64,000 nt of DNA. Origin: Bradyrhizobium betae. Lineage in GTDB: Bacteria > Pseudomonadota > Alphaproteobacteria > Rhizobiales > Xanthobacteraceae. The stretch is from contig NZ_MZXW01000007.1 of the NCBI RefSeq assembly GCF_004123905.1, forward strand, positions 1-64,000, given 5' to 3'. Made by a program: the position numbers and the translations under genes. The notes beneath the pieces are model-generated. The model did not search any database and was not told the origin of the DNA. It worked only from the letters and a program-made list of their open reading frames with translations. The first letter of the stretch is position 1. Each line of letters opens with the position of its first letter. This document shows positions 1 to 8,550 of the stretch, one piece after another.

Positions 1-74
1 CATTGCGAGCGCAGCGAAGCAATCCAGAATCCCTCCGCGGAAAGACTCTGGATTGCTTCGCTGCGCTCGCAATG
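1..74. repeat. 28-bp perfect inverted repeat
   Basis: Bases 1-28 are the exact reverse complement of bases 47-74, with an 18-base spacer, so the element can form a long hairpin. It starts at the window edge and may extend outside. It lies 18 bases beyond the stop codon of the Hpt gene, where it could act as a 3' stabiliser or terminator, although no T tract follows. From memory, palindromes of this type are widely dispersed between genes in Bradyrhizobium; that is not verified here. Confidence 0.85.
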
Positions 75-92
75 ACGGGGGAGAGCGGAGTG

Positions 93-671
93 CTATTCCG
101 CCGGCACGATGCTCGGCGCGAGGATCACTTCGAGATGCTCGGGGCGGTCGCGGTTGACCTGGGCGAGATAGTCGTCGGCGACCTTGCGCAGGCGCCGGCT
201 GAGCTCGGCGGAGACGCTGATGCTATCGAGCTTGGTGTTCTCGTGCAGGATGGCGAGGATGGCATTGATGTGGTGCGTGAACAACTCGGCCGGGACCTTT
301 TCGAGATCAGGCGCGTGCTCGATGACGCGGCACAGGCTTTCGGCGACCCCCGCCGCTGCCGGATAACCGAACGTTGCGGCGTCGCCCTTGATGTCGTGCG
401 CAGCGCGGAACAGTTCGTCGCGCCGCTCCTTGGTAAAGCCCTCATGGCGGATGGCGACGTAGGCGGCAGACAGGCGATTGACCTCGGTCGTCATCCAGTC
501 CTTGAACTCGCCGGCGAGGCCTGCCAGCGCCTGCTCGGCGCGGCCGATCGGATCATCGATGTCCGTTTCCTCGACGCGGCGCAGAACCCTGCGCAGCGGA
601 TTGGGCTGCGTGATGATCTGGTGCGTGGCGAAGGCCGTGACCTCGATGTCCTTTGCGCTGTTCTTCGCCAT
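93..671 (-). CDS. Hpt-domain phosphotransfer protein
   Basis: The 192-residue product carries the histidine phosphotransfer signature AAHDIKGDAATFG around residue 105, where the H of HDIKGD is the expected phospho-accepting residue. Hpt domains relay phosphate between receiver domains in multistep phosphorelays in the cytoplasm. The chosen ATG begins MAKNSAKD; upstream in-frame sequence overlaps the neighbouring receiver gene and is unlike coding sequence. It lies 31 bases downstream of the receiver gene on the same strand, so the two are probably one operon and may be direct partners. No kinase domain is present, so the phosphate source must be encoded elsewhere. Confidence 0.85.
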   Translation of the reverse strand: MAKNSAKDIEVTAFATHQIITQPNPLRRVLRRVEETDIDDPIGRAEQALAGLAGEFKDWMTTEVNRLSAAYVAIRHEGFTKERRDELFRAAHDIKGDAATFGYPAAAGVAESLCRVIEHAPDLEKVPAELFTHHINAILAILHENTKLDSISVSAELSRRLRKVADDYLAQVNRDRPEHLEVILAPSIVPAE

Positions 672-702
672 GATGTCTGCCCCGATCGTGTGAGACGTTG
701 CG

Positions 703-1248
703 CTAGATGGAGGAGCGGGCCTTGTCGAGCAGCGAGGGCTGCTGGAGCACCTCGTGCTTTTCGCCGACACGGCGTTCTGGCCCCATATAGGCGGAGCTGG
801 TGTTGCGGCGGCGGTCCGGCCCGAAATAGGTCTTGGTCTTGATGAAGGGGCGGGGGCTGGCGACCACGTTGAGGATGCGCTGGTAGAGCCCCTTGGCCGA
901 GATCGGCTTGGCCAGGAATTCGGTGACGCCGGCATCGCGCGCCACGGTGACGCGACGCTTCTCGGAATGGCCGGTCAGCATGATGATCGGCGCGTAAGGG
1001 TTGCCTTTGGATTCCGGCTGCCGGATCATCTGCGCGAGCTCGAGGCCGTCGAAGATCGGCATCGCCCAGTCGGTGATGACGATGTCGGGTACGTAATGGC
1101 TGTACATTTCGAGCGCCGTGGCGCCGTCCTCGGCCTCGTAGACTTCGCGCGCGCCGAACGAATGCAGCAGCGTCCGCAGGATGCGGCGCATGTGCGGATT
1201 GTCGTCGCAGACGAGGAAACGGAGCTTGTTGAAATCGATGCGGAACAT
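703..1248 (-). CDS. CheY-like response regulator receiver protein
   Basis: The 181-residue protein is essentially a single receiver domain. It shows the acidic pair in LVCDDNPH (residues 13-20), the phospho-acceptor Asp in IVITDWAMP (about residue 60), the conserved Thr in IMLTGHSE and the Lys in FLAKPIS. A C-terminal tail of about 55 residues is basic and low in predicted structure, with a repeated GPDRRR / GPERRV pattern. There is no DNA-binding output domain, so it probably acts through protein contact or passes phosphate to the Hpt protein encoded 31 bases downstream. The ATG gives MFRIDFNKLRF. The promoter region on the minus strand holds TTAAC half-sites, but not a full CtrA box. Confidence 0.9.
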   Translation of the reverse strand: MFRIDFNKLRFLVCDDNPHMRRILRTLLHSFGAREVYEAEDGATALEMYSHYVPDIVITDWAMPIFDGLELAQMIRQPESKGNPYAPIIMLTGHSEKRRVTVARDAGVTEFLAKPISAKGLYQRILNVVASPRPFIKTKTYFGPDRRRNTSSAYMGPERRVGEKHEVLQQPSLLDKARSSI

Positions 1249-1335
1249 GGCGCCCAGGCCGAAGCGGTCAACTTTCGTTAACCATATCGCGCTGGGGGTT
1301 AATGAAGGGTTGCGATCGGCAGCCCGACGAGCCGC

Positions 1336-2115
1336 TCAGGAGCCGAACTGCTCGCGCAGAATGCGCTCTTCCAGGCTGTGGCCGGGGTCGAACAGCATCC
1401 GCATCGAGATGGTCTTGTCGGTGAGGACCTCGACACGGCGGACGTCGCGCACCTCGTCGTGGTCGGCGACCGCTGCCACGGGACGCTTGTCGCCCTCCAG
1501 CACCTCGATCACGACATAGGCGGTGTTGGGCAGCAGCGCGCCGCGCCAGCGGCGCGGGCGGAAGGCGCTGATCGGGGTCAGCGCCAGCAGGGCGGCGTTG
1601 ATCGGCAGGATCGGTCCCTGCGCGGACAGATTGTAGGCGGTCGAGCCCGCCGGCGTCGCCACCATGATGCCGTCGGCGATCAGCTCGGGCATGCGCTCGC
1701 GCTCGTCGATCAGAATCCGCAAGCGCGCGGCCTGATAGGTCTGCCGGAATAGGGCGACCTCGTTGATGGCGTGATGCAGATGGACGCGGTCGTTGACGTC
1801 GGTCGCGCGCATCAGGAGCGGGTTGATCTCGGATTCATGCGCCGCCTCGAGGCGGGCACGCAGATCGACCGTCGAGTATTCATTCATCAGGAAGCCGACG
1901 GTGCCGCGGTGCATGCCGTAGATCGGCTTTCCCGTGTGCATGTGCTGGTGCAGCGTCTGCAGCATCAGCCCGTCGCCGCCGAGCGCGACGACGACATCGG
2001 CTTCCCCAGGGGCGCAATTGCCATACTCCTGGGTGAGCTGGCCGAAGGCGGCCTGCGCTTCGCTGCTTGGGCTCGCGACGAAGGCGATCCGGTCGTATCG
2101 CGCTGGCTTGGTCAT
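1336..2115 (-). CDS. nadK: NAD kinase
   Basis: The 259-residue product matches the NAD kinase family, which phosphorylates NAD to NADP in the cytoplasm. The nucleotide-binding motif [16 protein letters not shown] lies near residues 39-54, and the second signature [20 protein letters not shown] lies in the middle of the protein. The length is close to the short bacterial form (about 255-300 residues). The start MTKPARYDR was chosen because upstream in-frame sequence lacks family similarity and reaches into the shared promoter region with the divergent S10 peptidase gene. No cofactor-binding motif appears to be missing. Confidence 0.95.
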   Translation of the reverse strand: MTKPARYDRIAFVASPSSEAQAAFGQLTQEYGNCAPGEADVVVALGGDGLMLQTLHQHMHTGKPIYGMHRGTVGFLMNEYSTVDLRARLEAAHESEINPLLMRATDVNDRVHLHHAINEVALFRQTYQAARLRILIDERERMPELIADGIMVATPAGSTAYNLSAQGPILPINAALLALTPISAFRPRRWRGALLPNTAYVVIEVLEGDKRPVAAVADHDEVRDVRRVEVLTDKTISMRMLFDPGHSLEERILREQFGS

Positions 2116-2296
2116 GGCTTCCGGGCAGGGCCGCTGGCTGGAGAAAGTTCCGCCGGGCTCGTCTATACGACCTGGGCCTGTATTGTCGAGACCGGCCTCT
2201 CCAGGCCCGGCAGTCCGGTGATCCCCCAAACCGTCGCAATTCCACGCTAGCCTTCCGGTGCGCACCGGCTCTTACGGCCGGGCAGGGAGAACGATC

Positions 2297-3865
2297 ATGG
2301 TCACGAGCTTGCCGGCGCTCCGACGAACGACCCTGGTGTTGGCAGTATCGGCTTTTGCGCTCGCAGGCTTTGCGCGCGCGGACGATCCGCCGCAGCCGCG
2401 CGCGGAGACGACCACGCCAGTCGGACAGAAGGGCGGACGCGGCGGTGGCGCGCAGAACGCGCCACAGACTTCATCCTCGGTCGCCGAGCCGCACCGTCTG
2501 CCCTCGGATTCGATCACGAAGCAGACGCTCGATCTGCCCGGCCGCACCCTCAATTTTGCTGCGACCGCCGGCTCGATCCGCGTGTTCGACGGCAAGGGCG
2601 ATCCGCTGGCCGACATCGCCTATACGTCTTACGAGCTCGACGGCGCCGACCGCGCCACGCGGCCGGTGACGTTCCTGTTCAACGGCGGGCCCGGAGCGTC
2701 CTCGGCTTGGCTCCAGTTCGGGGCTGCCGGGCCGTGGCGGCTGCCGCTCGACGGCGAGGCGCTGTCGCCGTCGGCCTCGCCCGAAGTGAAGCCGAACGCC
2801 GAGACCTGGCTCGACTTCACCGATCTCGTCTTCATCGATCCCGTCAGCACCGGCTACAGCCGCTTCATCGCGAGCGGCGATGACGCGCGAAAATCGTTTT
2901 ACTCCGTCGACGGCGACGTCAATTCGATCGCGCTCGTGATCCGCCGCTGGCTCGAGAAACATGATCGACTGACCTCGCCGAAATACGTCGCCGGCGAAAG
3001 CTATGGCGGCATCCGCGGGCCGAAAGTCGTGCGCCAGTTGCAGCTCCAGCATGGCGTCGGCGTCAGGGGATTGGTCCTGGTGTCGCCGCTGCTCGACTTC
3101 CGCGAGTTCACCGGCACGAGCCTCCTGCAATATGTCGCGACGCTGCCGAGCTATGTGGCGGTCGCGCGTGAAGCCAAAGGTCCGGTCAAGCGCGCGGATC
3201 TCGCCGACGTCGAGGCTTACGCGCGCGGCGAATTTTTAGCGGATCTCGTCAAGGGCGAAGCGGACAAGGAGGCGACCAACCGCCTTGCCGACAAGGTCGC
3301 CGAGCTCACCGGTATTGACCAGGCGGTGAGCCGCAGGCTCGCGGGCCGCTTCGACGTCGGTGAATTCCGCCGCGAGTTCGATCGCAGAGGCGGCAAGGTG
3401 ACGGGACGCTACGATGGCTCCGTGCGTGGCTTCGATCCCTATCCGGATTCGGGCAACTCCCGTTTCGGCGACCCCTCGGGCGACGCGCTCCAGGCGCCGC
3501 TGACGAGTGCCGCGGTCGACGTCCTCTCGCGAAAACTCAACTGGCGGCCGGATGGCTCCTATGAAGTTCTCAACGGCGCCGTCGAGGGCAACTGGGATTT
3601 CGGGCGCGGCATCAACCCACCGCAATCGGTGTCCGAGCTGCGCCAGATCCTCGCCACCGATGCGAAGCTGAACGTGCTGGTCGCGCACGGTCTGTTCGAT
3701 CTCGCCACGCCCTATTTCGGATCGAAGCGGGTGCTCGACCAATTGCCGGCATTCGCGACGCAGCGGGTAAAATTCGTCGTCTATCCCGGCGGCCACATGT
3801 TCTATTCGCGCGACGGCTCGCGGCAGGCATTTCGCGGCGAGGTCGAGGCGCTGATCAGGGAGTAG
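2297..3865 (+). CDS. S10 family serine carboxypeptidase-like protein, exported
   Basis: The 522-residue protein starts MVTSLPALRR after a GGGAGA ribosome site and has a signal peptide ending near AGFARA, so it is probably periplasmic. The nucleophile Ser235 sits in GESYGG, the acid is probably Asp468 in GLFDLATPY and the base is His500 in YPGGHMFY, giving a complete alpha/beta-hydrolase triad of the S10 carboxypeptidase type. The oxyanion region FLFNGGPGASS near residue 130 is also typical. A Gly/Arg/Pro-rich linker follows the signal peptide. The gene converges on the next one, and the two stop codons overlap by 11 bases. The substrate is unknown. Confidence 0.9.
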   Translation: MVTSLPALRRTTLVLAVSAFALAGFARADDPPQPRAETTTPVGQKGGRGGGAQNAPQTSSSVAEPHRLPSDSITKQTLDLPGRTLNFAATAGSIRVFDGKGDPLADIAYTSYELDGADRATRPVTFLFNGGPGASSAWLQFGAAGPWRLPLDGEALSPSASPEVKPNAETWLDFTDLVFIDPVSTGYSRFIASGDDARKSFYSVDGDVNSIALVIRRWLEKHDRLTSPKYVAGESYGGIRGPKVVRQLQLQHGVGVRGLVLVSPLLDFREFTGTSLLQYVATLPSYVAVAREAKGPVKRADLADVEAYARGEFLADLVKGEADKEATNRLADKVAELTGIDQAVSRRLAGRFDVGEFRREFDRRGGKVTGRYDGSVRGFDPYPDSGNSRFGDPSGDALQAPLTSAAVDVLSRKLNWRPDGSYEVLNGAVEGNWDFGRGINPPQSVSELRQILATDAKLNVLVAHGLFDLATPYFGSKRVLDQLPAFATQRVKFVVYPGGHMFYSRDGSRQAFRGEVEALIRE

Positions 3866-5240
3866 GGCGGCGCTTGCGAGGCTTGTATCTCCGTTCAATC
3901 TCGCGAGCGACCGCGCTCGCAGGCCTGATATTGGCCCCCGCCAGCCAGATGTCGCTGACCTTGCCGCGCGCATCGCGCACGCGGCGCACAGGCTCACCGT
4001 AGCTTGAGTGGCCCGCAGCCCAGGCGAGCTTGCCGGTGTCGCGGCCCGTGACCTCGATCTCGCCGGCATCCATGAACGGATTGTTGAACTGCGGATTGGC
4101 GACGAGCACGCGGTCGCCCATCGGCACGAGGTCCGTAGCGCCCCAGATCGTCCACCAGCGGCCGGTCCAGTTGCGCACGCGGCGGTCGGGTGCGCCGCGT
4201 GTCCTGAACACGCGTAAAATCTGCATCGCGCCGTCCATCCAGAACGGGGCTGCGCCGTCGATGGAATTGCTGATGATGCTGATCGCGAGCTCGCAGGCGG
4301 GGATGGCGCAGGTCCGCGAGATATAGCCCTGAAAGTGGCCGCCATGGCCGAACCACTCCCAGCCGTCGAGCTTGCCGGCGCCGATTCCCAAGCCGTAATA
4401 GGCCTCGAAACTCTGCGGGATGCGCCAGTGATGCCGCGTCATCTCGCGGCGGCCGGCGACCGACAGCACGCTCTTTCTGGCATTGGGCGCGAGCTGGGCG
4501 AAGAAGCGGGCGGTGTCGCCGGCGGTGGCGGCGAAGCCCGTGGCGGACGCCATGGCGTTTGTGAGATTGTCGCCGGGGATCACGCAGCGCTCGCCAAATG
4601 GCAGCTTTCGCGTGTGACCGCGCGCGAATAATGCGCCCTTGGGAAGTGGCGCGTCCGGCTCGGTTTCGCGCAGGCCCGCGGGCTCGATGATCTCGCGTTT
4701 GATCCAGACGGAGTAGGGCTCCTTCGTCACGGCTTCGACGACGAGACCGAGCAGGCCAAAGCCGTGGTTGGAATATTTGAAGCGCGTGCCGGGCTCGATC
4801 GCAGTCGGTAGCTTCAGTTCCGCGAGCAACTCCTTCGCGCTCAGATACGGACGACGATCGATGAACTGGCCGGAATCGGCGCCGTCGCGCGTCAGCCCTG
4901 CGGTGTGCGAGAGCAGCTGCGCGATGGTCGTCTCGCCAACGCGCGGATGCAGGCCGCTGATATATTGGCCGACCGTGTCGTCGAGCCGGAGCTTGCGCTG
5001 CTCGCGCAGCTTCATGATGCCGGCCGAGGTGAAGCTCTTCGAGTGCGAGGCGATGCGGCAGCGGTGGCGCGGGGTGAGCTTCTCGCCGGTGTCGAGATTG
5101 GCGAGGCCGAAGGCGTGCTCGGCGACGATTTCGCCGCGATGGGCGAATGCGACGATGACGCCGGGCTGCTGGATTGTGGTCTGCTGAAATTCAATCCAGG
5201 AGCCGATGTAGTCGATCGCGGATCGCAGCCACGTGTCCAT
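3855..5240 (-). CDS. Serine hydrolase of the class C beta-lactamase / penicillin-binding fold
   Basis: The product (461 residues from ATG 5240) has the active-site motif SxxK in IASHSKSF (Ser65, Lys68), a YSN motif in RFKYSNHGFG and the third-motif equivalent in GHGGHFQG. These define the beta-lactamase-like serine hydrolases, which include esterases and D-amino peptidases as well as beta-lactamases. The final 130 residues look like an appended domain. A GTG start at 5303 would add 21 residues; neither start has a clear ribosome site, so the N terminus is uncertain. No signal peptide is obvious, which argues against a role as a true secreted beta-lactamase. Confidence 0.85.
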   Translation of the reverse strand: MDTWLRSAIDYIGSWIEFQQTTIQQPGVIVAFAHRGEIVAEHAFGLANLDTGEKLTPRHRCRIASHSKSFTSAGIMKLREQRKLRLDDTVGQYISGLHPRVGETTIAQLLSHTAGLTRDGADSGQFIDRRPYLSAKELLAELKLPTAIEPGTRFKYSNHGFGLLGLVVEAVTKEPYSVWIKREIIEPAGLRETEPDAPLPKGALFARGHTRKLPFGERCVIPGDNLTNAMASATGFAATAGDTARFFAQLAPNARKSVLSVAGRREMTRHHWRIPQSFEAYYGLGIGAGKLDGWEWFGHGGHFQGYISRTCAIPACELAISIISNSIDGAAPFWMDGAMQILRVFRTRGAPDRRVRNWTGRWWTIWGATDLVPMGDRVLVANPQFNNPFMDAGEIEVTGRDTGKLAWAAGHSSYGEPVRRVRDARGKVSDIWLAGANIRPASAVAREIERRYKPRKRRPTP

Positions 5241-5346
5241 TGCGCACCAAACGTGAGGGGAGGATTCGTGCGCGAAGGCTAGCCGAGAAAGCGGAACGGG
5301 CACAACCCCGAGGTGTGCCCGTTCGCCGTTCGAAGATGCGCTGTCT

Positions 5347-5889
5347 TTAGTAGACGAGGGTCGCGCCGGTCGGCTTGTCGAGCGCGGCGGCGAGCGAGCG
5401 ATATTCGGAGCTGTCGGTGCCGGCGAGCGAGGCGATCTTGTTCAGGTGATACTGCGCCTGCTCGCGGTTGCCCTGCTCGAGCTGCCAGAGGCCGTAATAC
5501 TGCCAGGTGCGGACGTGGTTCGGATCGTCCTTCAGCGCCAGCTCGTAATAGATCTTCGACGACTGGTAGTCCCCGAGCTTGCGGTAGGAATAGCCGATCA
5601 GGTTCGCGACGTCGGCGACATCATTGCGCTCGAGCGACTTCAGCTGGCCGATCGCGCCGGTGTAGTCGTGGTTGTCGTAGATCGTGGTGTAGGCGGTGCG
5701 ATAGGCCGCGAGGAATTTCGGATCGCTGATGGAAGAGCTCTTCTTCTTGCCCTTCTTGGACGAGGAGTCCGACTTCGGGGGCGACGAAGGCTCGTCACTG
5801 CCGGCGGCGTAAGCGCTGGACAGCACCGGCGCGGCCGCCAGCGACATGGCGACTAGGCCCGGCACTACAAGCATTGAGAGTTTGCGCAT
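5347..5889 (-). CDS. Exported TPR-repeat protein
   Basis: The 180-residue protein has an N-terminal signal peptide (cleavage near AYAAG, residues 27-30), then a Ser/Lys-rich low-complexity linker (residues 31-54), then about three tetratricopeptide-like helical repeats from residue 58 to 160. The segments around IGYSYRKLGDYQSSKIYYEL and HVRTWQYYGLWQLEQGNREQ show the TPR spacing of small and aromatic residues. It probably acts as a periplasmic scaffold. It is divergent from the His-rich protein gene at 6144, and the shared 254-bp intergenic region holds a perfect dyad. The specific function is not recognisable. Confidence 0.8.
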   Translation of the reverse strand: MRKLSMLVVPGLVAMSLAAAPVLSSAYAAGSDEPSSPPKSDSSSKKGKKKSSSISDPKFLAAYRTAYTTIYDNHDYTGAIGQLKSLERNDVADVANLIGYSYRKLGDYQSSKIYYELALKDDPNHVRTWQYYGLWQLEQGNREQAQYHLNKIASLAGTDSSEYRSLAAALDKPTGATLVY

Positions 5890-6001
5890 CTAAATTCTCC
5901 CGTATGGAACGTGGCGATCCTACACGATTGCCCAAAGACCGGAACACCCATGGGGCAAAAACATTCCCGCTTCGCACGATCTATTCGCCCCCCCGGGCGC
6001 A

Positions 6002-6019
6002 GATGACAAACTTGTCATC
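6002..6019. promoter_or_regulatory. Perfect palindrome in divergent promoter region
   Basis: GATGACAA at 6002-6009 and TTGTCATC at 6012-6019 are exact reverse complements separated by two bases. The site lies between the divergent TPR gene (start 5889) and His-rich protein gene (start 6144), where a dimeric regulator could control either or both. No regulator family is assigned. Confidence 0.5.
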
Positions 6020-6045
6020 CAGATGAACGGAAGCTGGCAATCGGC

Positions 6046-6061
6046 TTCAGAATGGGTTCAG
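6046..6061 (+). promoter_or_regulatory. Direct repeat TTCAG-N6-TTCAG
   Basis: TTCAG occurs at 6046-6050 and again at 6057-6061, an 11-base period that puts both half-sites on one face of the helix, as in many response-regulator sites. It lies about 85-100 bases upstream of the ATG at 6144. Whether it is a binding site or part of the promoter cannot be told from sequence alone. Confidence 0.35.
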
Positions 6062-6143
6062 CGCGCTTCCCCTAGGCTCACACCTACGATCGAAGGTCGG
6101 CAAGAGGGCGCCGCCTCAAGATCCTTCAAAGAGGAGACACACC

Positions 6144-6542
6144 ATGTTGAAGACCATTTCCGCAGCCTTGCTTGCAGCTTCCGTGATCGCAGCCCCGGCC
6201 TTCGCCGCCGAGGCCGGCAAGACCACCGCGACCACGCCGGTGATCAAGGCGGACCAGGGCCAGACCAAGACGTCGACCACCGCCGCGAAGCCGGATGCCG
6301 GCGTCAAGGCCGATGCCAAAACCTCCGCCGTGAAGGCTCCCGATACGAAGCCCGCCGACGTCAAGGCGGACGCCAAGGTCGACACCAAGTCGAAGGCGAT
6401 GAATGCGAACGCCGCGGTCACGCCCGACGAGCACAAGACCGTGCGCACCCATCGCCATCACCACAAGCATCTGTCGGCGAAGAAGTCGCTGAAGGCGCAG
6501 CCGGACATGACCAAGCCGGTGACCACCGAGAAGCGCAGCTAA
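6144..6542 (+). CDS. Small exported Lys/Ala/Thr-rich protein with His cluster
   Basis: The 132-residue product has a signal peptide MLKTISAALLAASVIAAPAFA and then a low-complexity region dominated by Lys, Ala, Thr, Asp and Pro (residues 22-95). A short HRHHHKHL cluster follows near residue 107. The mature protein is very basic and likely disordered in the periplasm; the His cluster could bind metal. A strong ribosome site (AAAGAGGAG) lies just upstream of the ATG. It may belong to the family NCBI names 'His-rich protein BRANT' in Bradyrhizobium, but that is from memory and unchecked. Confidence 0.8.
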   Translation: MLKTISAALLAASVIAAPAFAAEAGKTTATTPVIKADQGQTKTSTTAAKPDAGVKADAKTSAVKAPDTKPADVKADAKVDTKSKAMNANAAVTPDEHKTVRTHRHHHKHLSAKKSLKAQPDMTKPVTTEKRS

Positions 6543-6859
6543 CGACTGATCCCGCGCGGCGGCACCCCTGCATTGCCCCGCCGCCGCGCGCGGATGTCAG
6601 GCCCGGCCCTTCGTCATGCCTTGTGCGAAAGCGCAAGGCATTGGCGGCGGGCCGGTCGTCGATGCAGCAAGCCCAAACAAAACCGCGAAAACAACCCCAT
6701 GCACTGTAGACGGTGCCAGATGAATCAACGGCTTGCCGGTATGGCCTTGCGGATTTTACGAATCCGTTGACTCGTCGGGCAAAACACCTCTAGACATGCA
6801 TCATTGCAACCTTGGGGCTGGAACGTCTTCCGAGTCGGTTCGAGCGGAGAGCGTGAGCT
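6543..6859. other. Intergenic region without a convincing gene
   Basis: The stretch has a GC-rich inverted pair (GCGCGGCGG near 6554 with its complement about 35 bases later) and a hairpin at 6618-6641 built from TGCCTTG and CAAGGCA around a GCGAAAGC core. Either could end the upstream transcript, but neither has a T tract. No ORF here looks coding. Confidence 0.5.
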
Positions 6860-7294
6860 GTGGGGCGATCGGCGAAACGTGCGGTGAGCTTGGTATTGAT
6901 CCTGGCATTGCCGCTGGCGCTGGCGGGATGTTTTGGCAGCGACCGTGACCGTCCATCCCTGATGGAGGGGACCCAGGCCGGAGGGCCGCAGCCGTTTCCC
7001 GACAATTTCCGCAGTGACACGCTGGCGCTGATGCGCGCTTACCTCAACAATCCCGTCGGCGTACGCGAGGCCAGCATGGCCGAGCCGGTGCTGCGCGAGA
7101 TCGGCGGGCGGCAGTTCTTCGTGAGCTGCCTGCGCTTCACCCCGCGTGAGACCGACGGCAGCACCAAGGGCGTTCGGGAGCGCGCCGTGATCTTCGTCAA
7201 CGGGCGGGCGGACCGCGTCGTCGACCGCGCCGCCGAGCTCTGCACCGGCGCGGTTTACGCACCCTTTCCGGAACTGGAAAAGATGACGCGGTAG
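6860..7294 (+). CDS. Putative lipoprotein of unknown function
   Basis: The 144-residue protein begins at GTG (MGRSAKRAVS) and carries a lipoprotein signal peptide with the lipobox LALAGC, so Cys24 is the probable lipidated residue. The mature part of about 120 residues contains two further cysteines (SCLRF and LCTGA) that could form a disulphide in the periplasm. The region VREASMAEPVLREIGGRQFF looks like an ordered domain. No catalytic motif is recognisable. It is probably a small envelope protein restricted to Bradyrhizobium relatives; that restriction is an inference. Confidence 0.75.
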   Translation: MGRSAKRAVSLVLILALPLALAGCFGSDRDRPSLMEGTQAGGPQPFPDNFRSDTLALMRAYLNNPVGVREASMAEPVLREIGGRQFFVSCLRFTPRETDGSTKGVRERAVIFVNGRADRVVDRAAELCTGAVYAPFPELEKMTR

Positions 7295-7590
7295 CACAAA
7301 GCCCGCCTTCATCCGCTGGTGCTAGGACAGAGGCTGCCGGAGCCGCGGGATCACATTTTGGCGAGCTTTGAACGGAGGCGATCTACCTCGCGACAAATCG
7401 TTACGGCTGGTCTTGTGGGCAGGCCTTTCGCCCACAAAATGTGTCGGCGAAAGCAGACTTGTTGGAACAAAGTCGCGTTGTTGCCGCCCCGTCACAGTTG
7501 CGAACGATCAACGTTCCGGCATCGCCGCGAAGCAACCCAATTCACGCCACGTTGTTTCCTGAGTGTCGTAAATGAAAGAACGGGGATGAT

Positions 7591-8298
7591 ATGAAAAAGA
7601 TTTTGCTGGGCGCAGTCGCGCTATTGGCGCTGGCAGGGCCGGCGGCCGCCGCCGATATGCAGGCGCGCACCTACACCAAGGCGCCCGCCTATACGCCACC
7701 GCAAGTGATCTACAACTGGACCGGTTTCTACATCGGCGGCCATGTCGGCGGCGCGTTCGCCGGCGACAGCAGCTTCCAGTCCAGCGACGCCCGCTTCCTG
7801 GGCGGCGTGCAGGGCGGCTTCGACTACCAGTTCGCGCCCAATTGGGTGGTGGGTGTCGAGGCCCAGTATTCCTGGCTGCCGACCAACAACAACGGTGCCA
7901 CCTTCCCGCTGGGCACGCAGGTGACGTCGAACACCGACCAGCTCGGGTCGGTGACCGGCCGCGTCGGCTACACCTGGGGACCGGCGCTGGTCTACGCCAA
8001 GGGCGGTTACGCTTGGCGCAATGGCGGCCTTGGCGTCAACGTCGCCGGCGTGCCGCAGGCCTTCACCGCCACCGGCAACAACAAGGACGGCTACACCGTC
8101 GGCGCCGGCCTCGAATACATGTTCGCGCCGAACTGGTCGGCCAAGGCCGAGTACCAGTACTACAACTTTGGCAGCACGACCTTCACCTCCGGCCCGGCCG
8201 ACATCGTCGGTGTCCGGGGCCGGGAGGACGAGCATACCGTCAAGGTCGGTGTGAACTACCGGTTCGGCTGGGGCGGTCCGGCAGCCTCGCGCTACTGA
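7591..8298 (+). CDS. Outer-membrane beta-barrel protein (Omp25/RopB-like)
   Basis: The 235-residue product has a signal peptide ending in GPAAAADM and an eight-stranded barrel of the small opacity/OmpA-like type. It opens with the hallmark NWTGFYIGGHVGGAF near residue 46, contains alternating aromatic/glycine strands such as VTGRVGYTWGPALVYAKGGY, and ends with strand VKVGVNYRFGWGG. Such proteins are abundant outer-membrane structural proteins of Rhizobiales. A terminator-like hairpin at 8326-8350 follows, so it is probably monocistronic. Its 296-bp upstream region has no other gene. Confidence 0.9.
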   Translation: MKKILLGAVALLALAGPAAAADMQARTYTKAPAYTPPQVIYNWTGFYIGGHVGGAFAGDSSFQSSDARFLGGVQGGFDYQFAPNWVVGVEAQYSWLPTNNNGATFPLGTQVTSNTDQLGSVTGRVGYTWGPALVYAKGGYAWRNGGLGVNVAGVPQAFTATGNNKDGYTVGAGLEYMFAPNWSAKAEYQYYNFGSTTFTSGPADIVGVRGREDEHTVKVGVNYRFGWGGPAASRY

Positions 8299-8325
8299 CC
8301 CACCTGCGGCGAACCCAGATCTGAC

Positions 8326-8350
8326 AAAGGCCGGCTCCCCGCCGGCCTTT
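8326..8350 (+). terminator. Terminator-like hairpin after the barrel gene
   Basis: AAAGGCCGGC at 8326-8335 pairs perfectly with GCCGGCCTTT at 8341-8350 around a five-base loop. The A and T ends of the stem give a short T run in the 3' arm. It sits 28 bases past the barrel gene's stop codon. Confidence 0.75.
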
Positions 8351-8355
8351 CGTTT

Positions 8356-8383
8356 GCCAGCCCTTGTTTGCCAGCCCTTGTTT
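8356..8383. repeat. 14-bp perfect tandem duplication
   Basis: GCCAGCCCTTGTTT at 8356-8369 is repeated exactly at 8370-8383. It is probably a slippage product in untranslated sequence. A separate perfect hairpin (GCAAAAA / TTTTTGC, three-base loop) lies at 8469-8485. Confidence 0.8.
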
Positions 8384-8550
8384 CCAATGCGTGAACCATC
8401 TGGCGCGTCATTTGCAAGCAAACGTTCTGACATGCGCCTTCTCACGCGTGTCATGGGGCCGGCGTAAAGCAAAAATAATTTTTGCGACTTACGGAACTCG
8501 GGCTCCGGAAGGCGTTATATGAGAATTACCGGGCTGGTGGGACGACGGAC

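Noticed and set aside
1249..1335. CtrA-type binding site upstream of the receiver gene
   Set aside because: TTAAC half-sites are present but their spacing is off by one from TTAA-N7-TTAA, so the call is not supported.
3855..5240. True class C beta-lactamase
   Set aside because: The active-site motifs fit the wider serine hydrolase family, but there is no export signal and no ampR-like neighbour.
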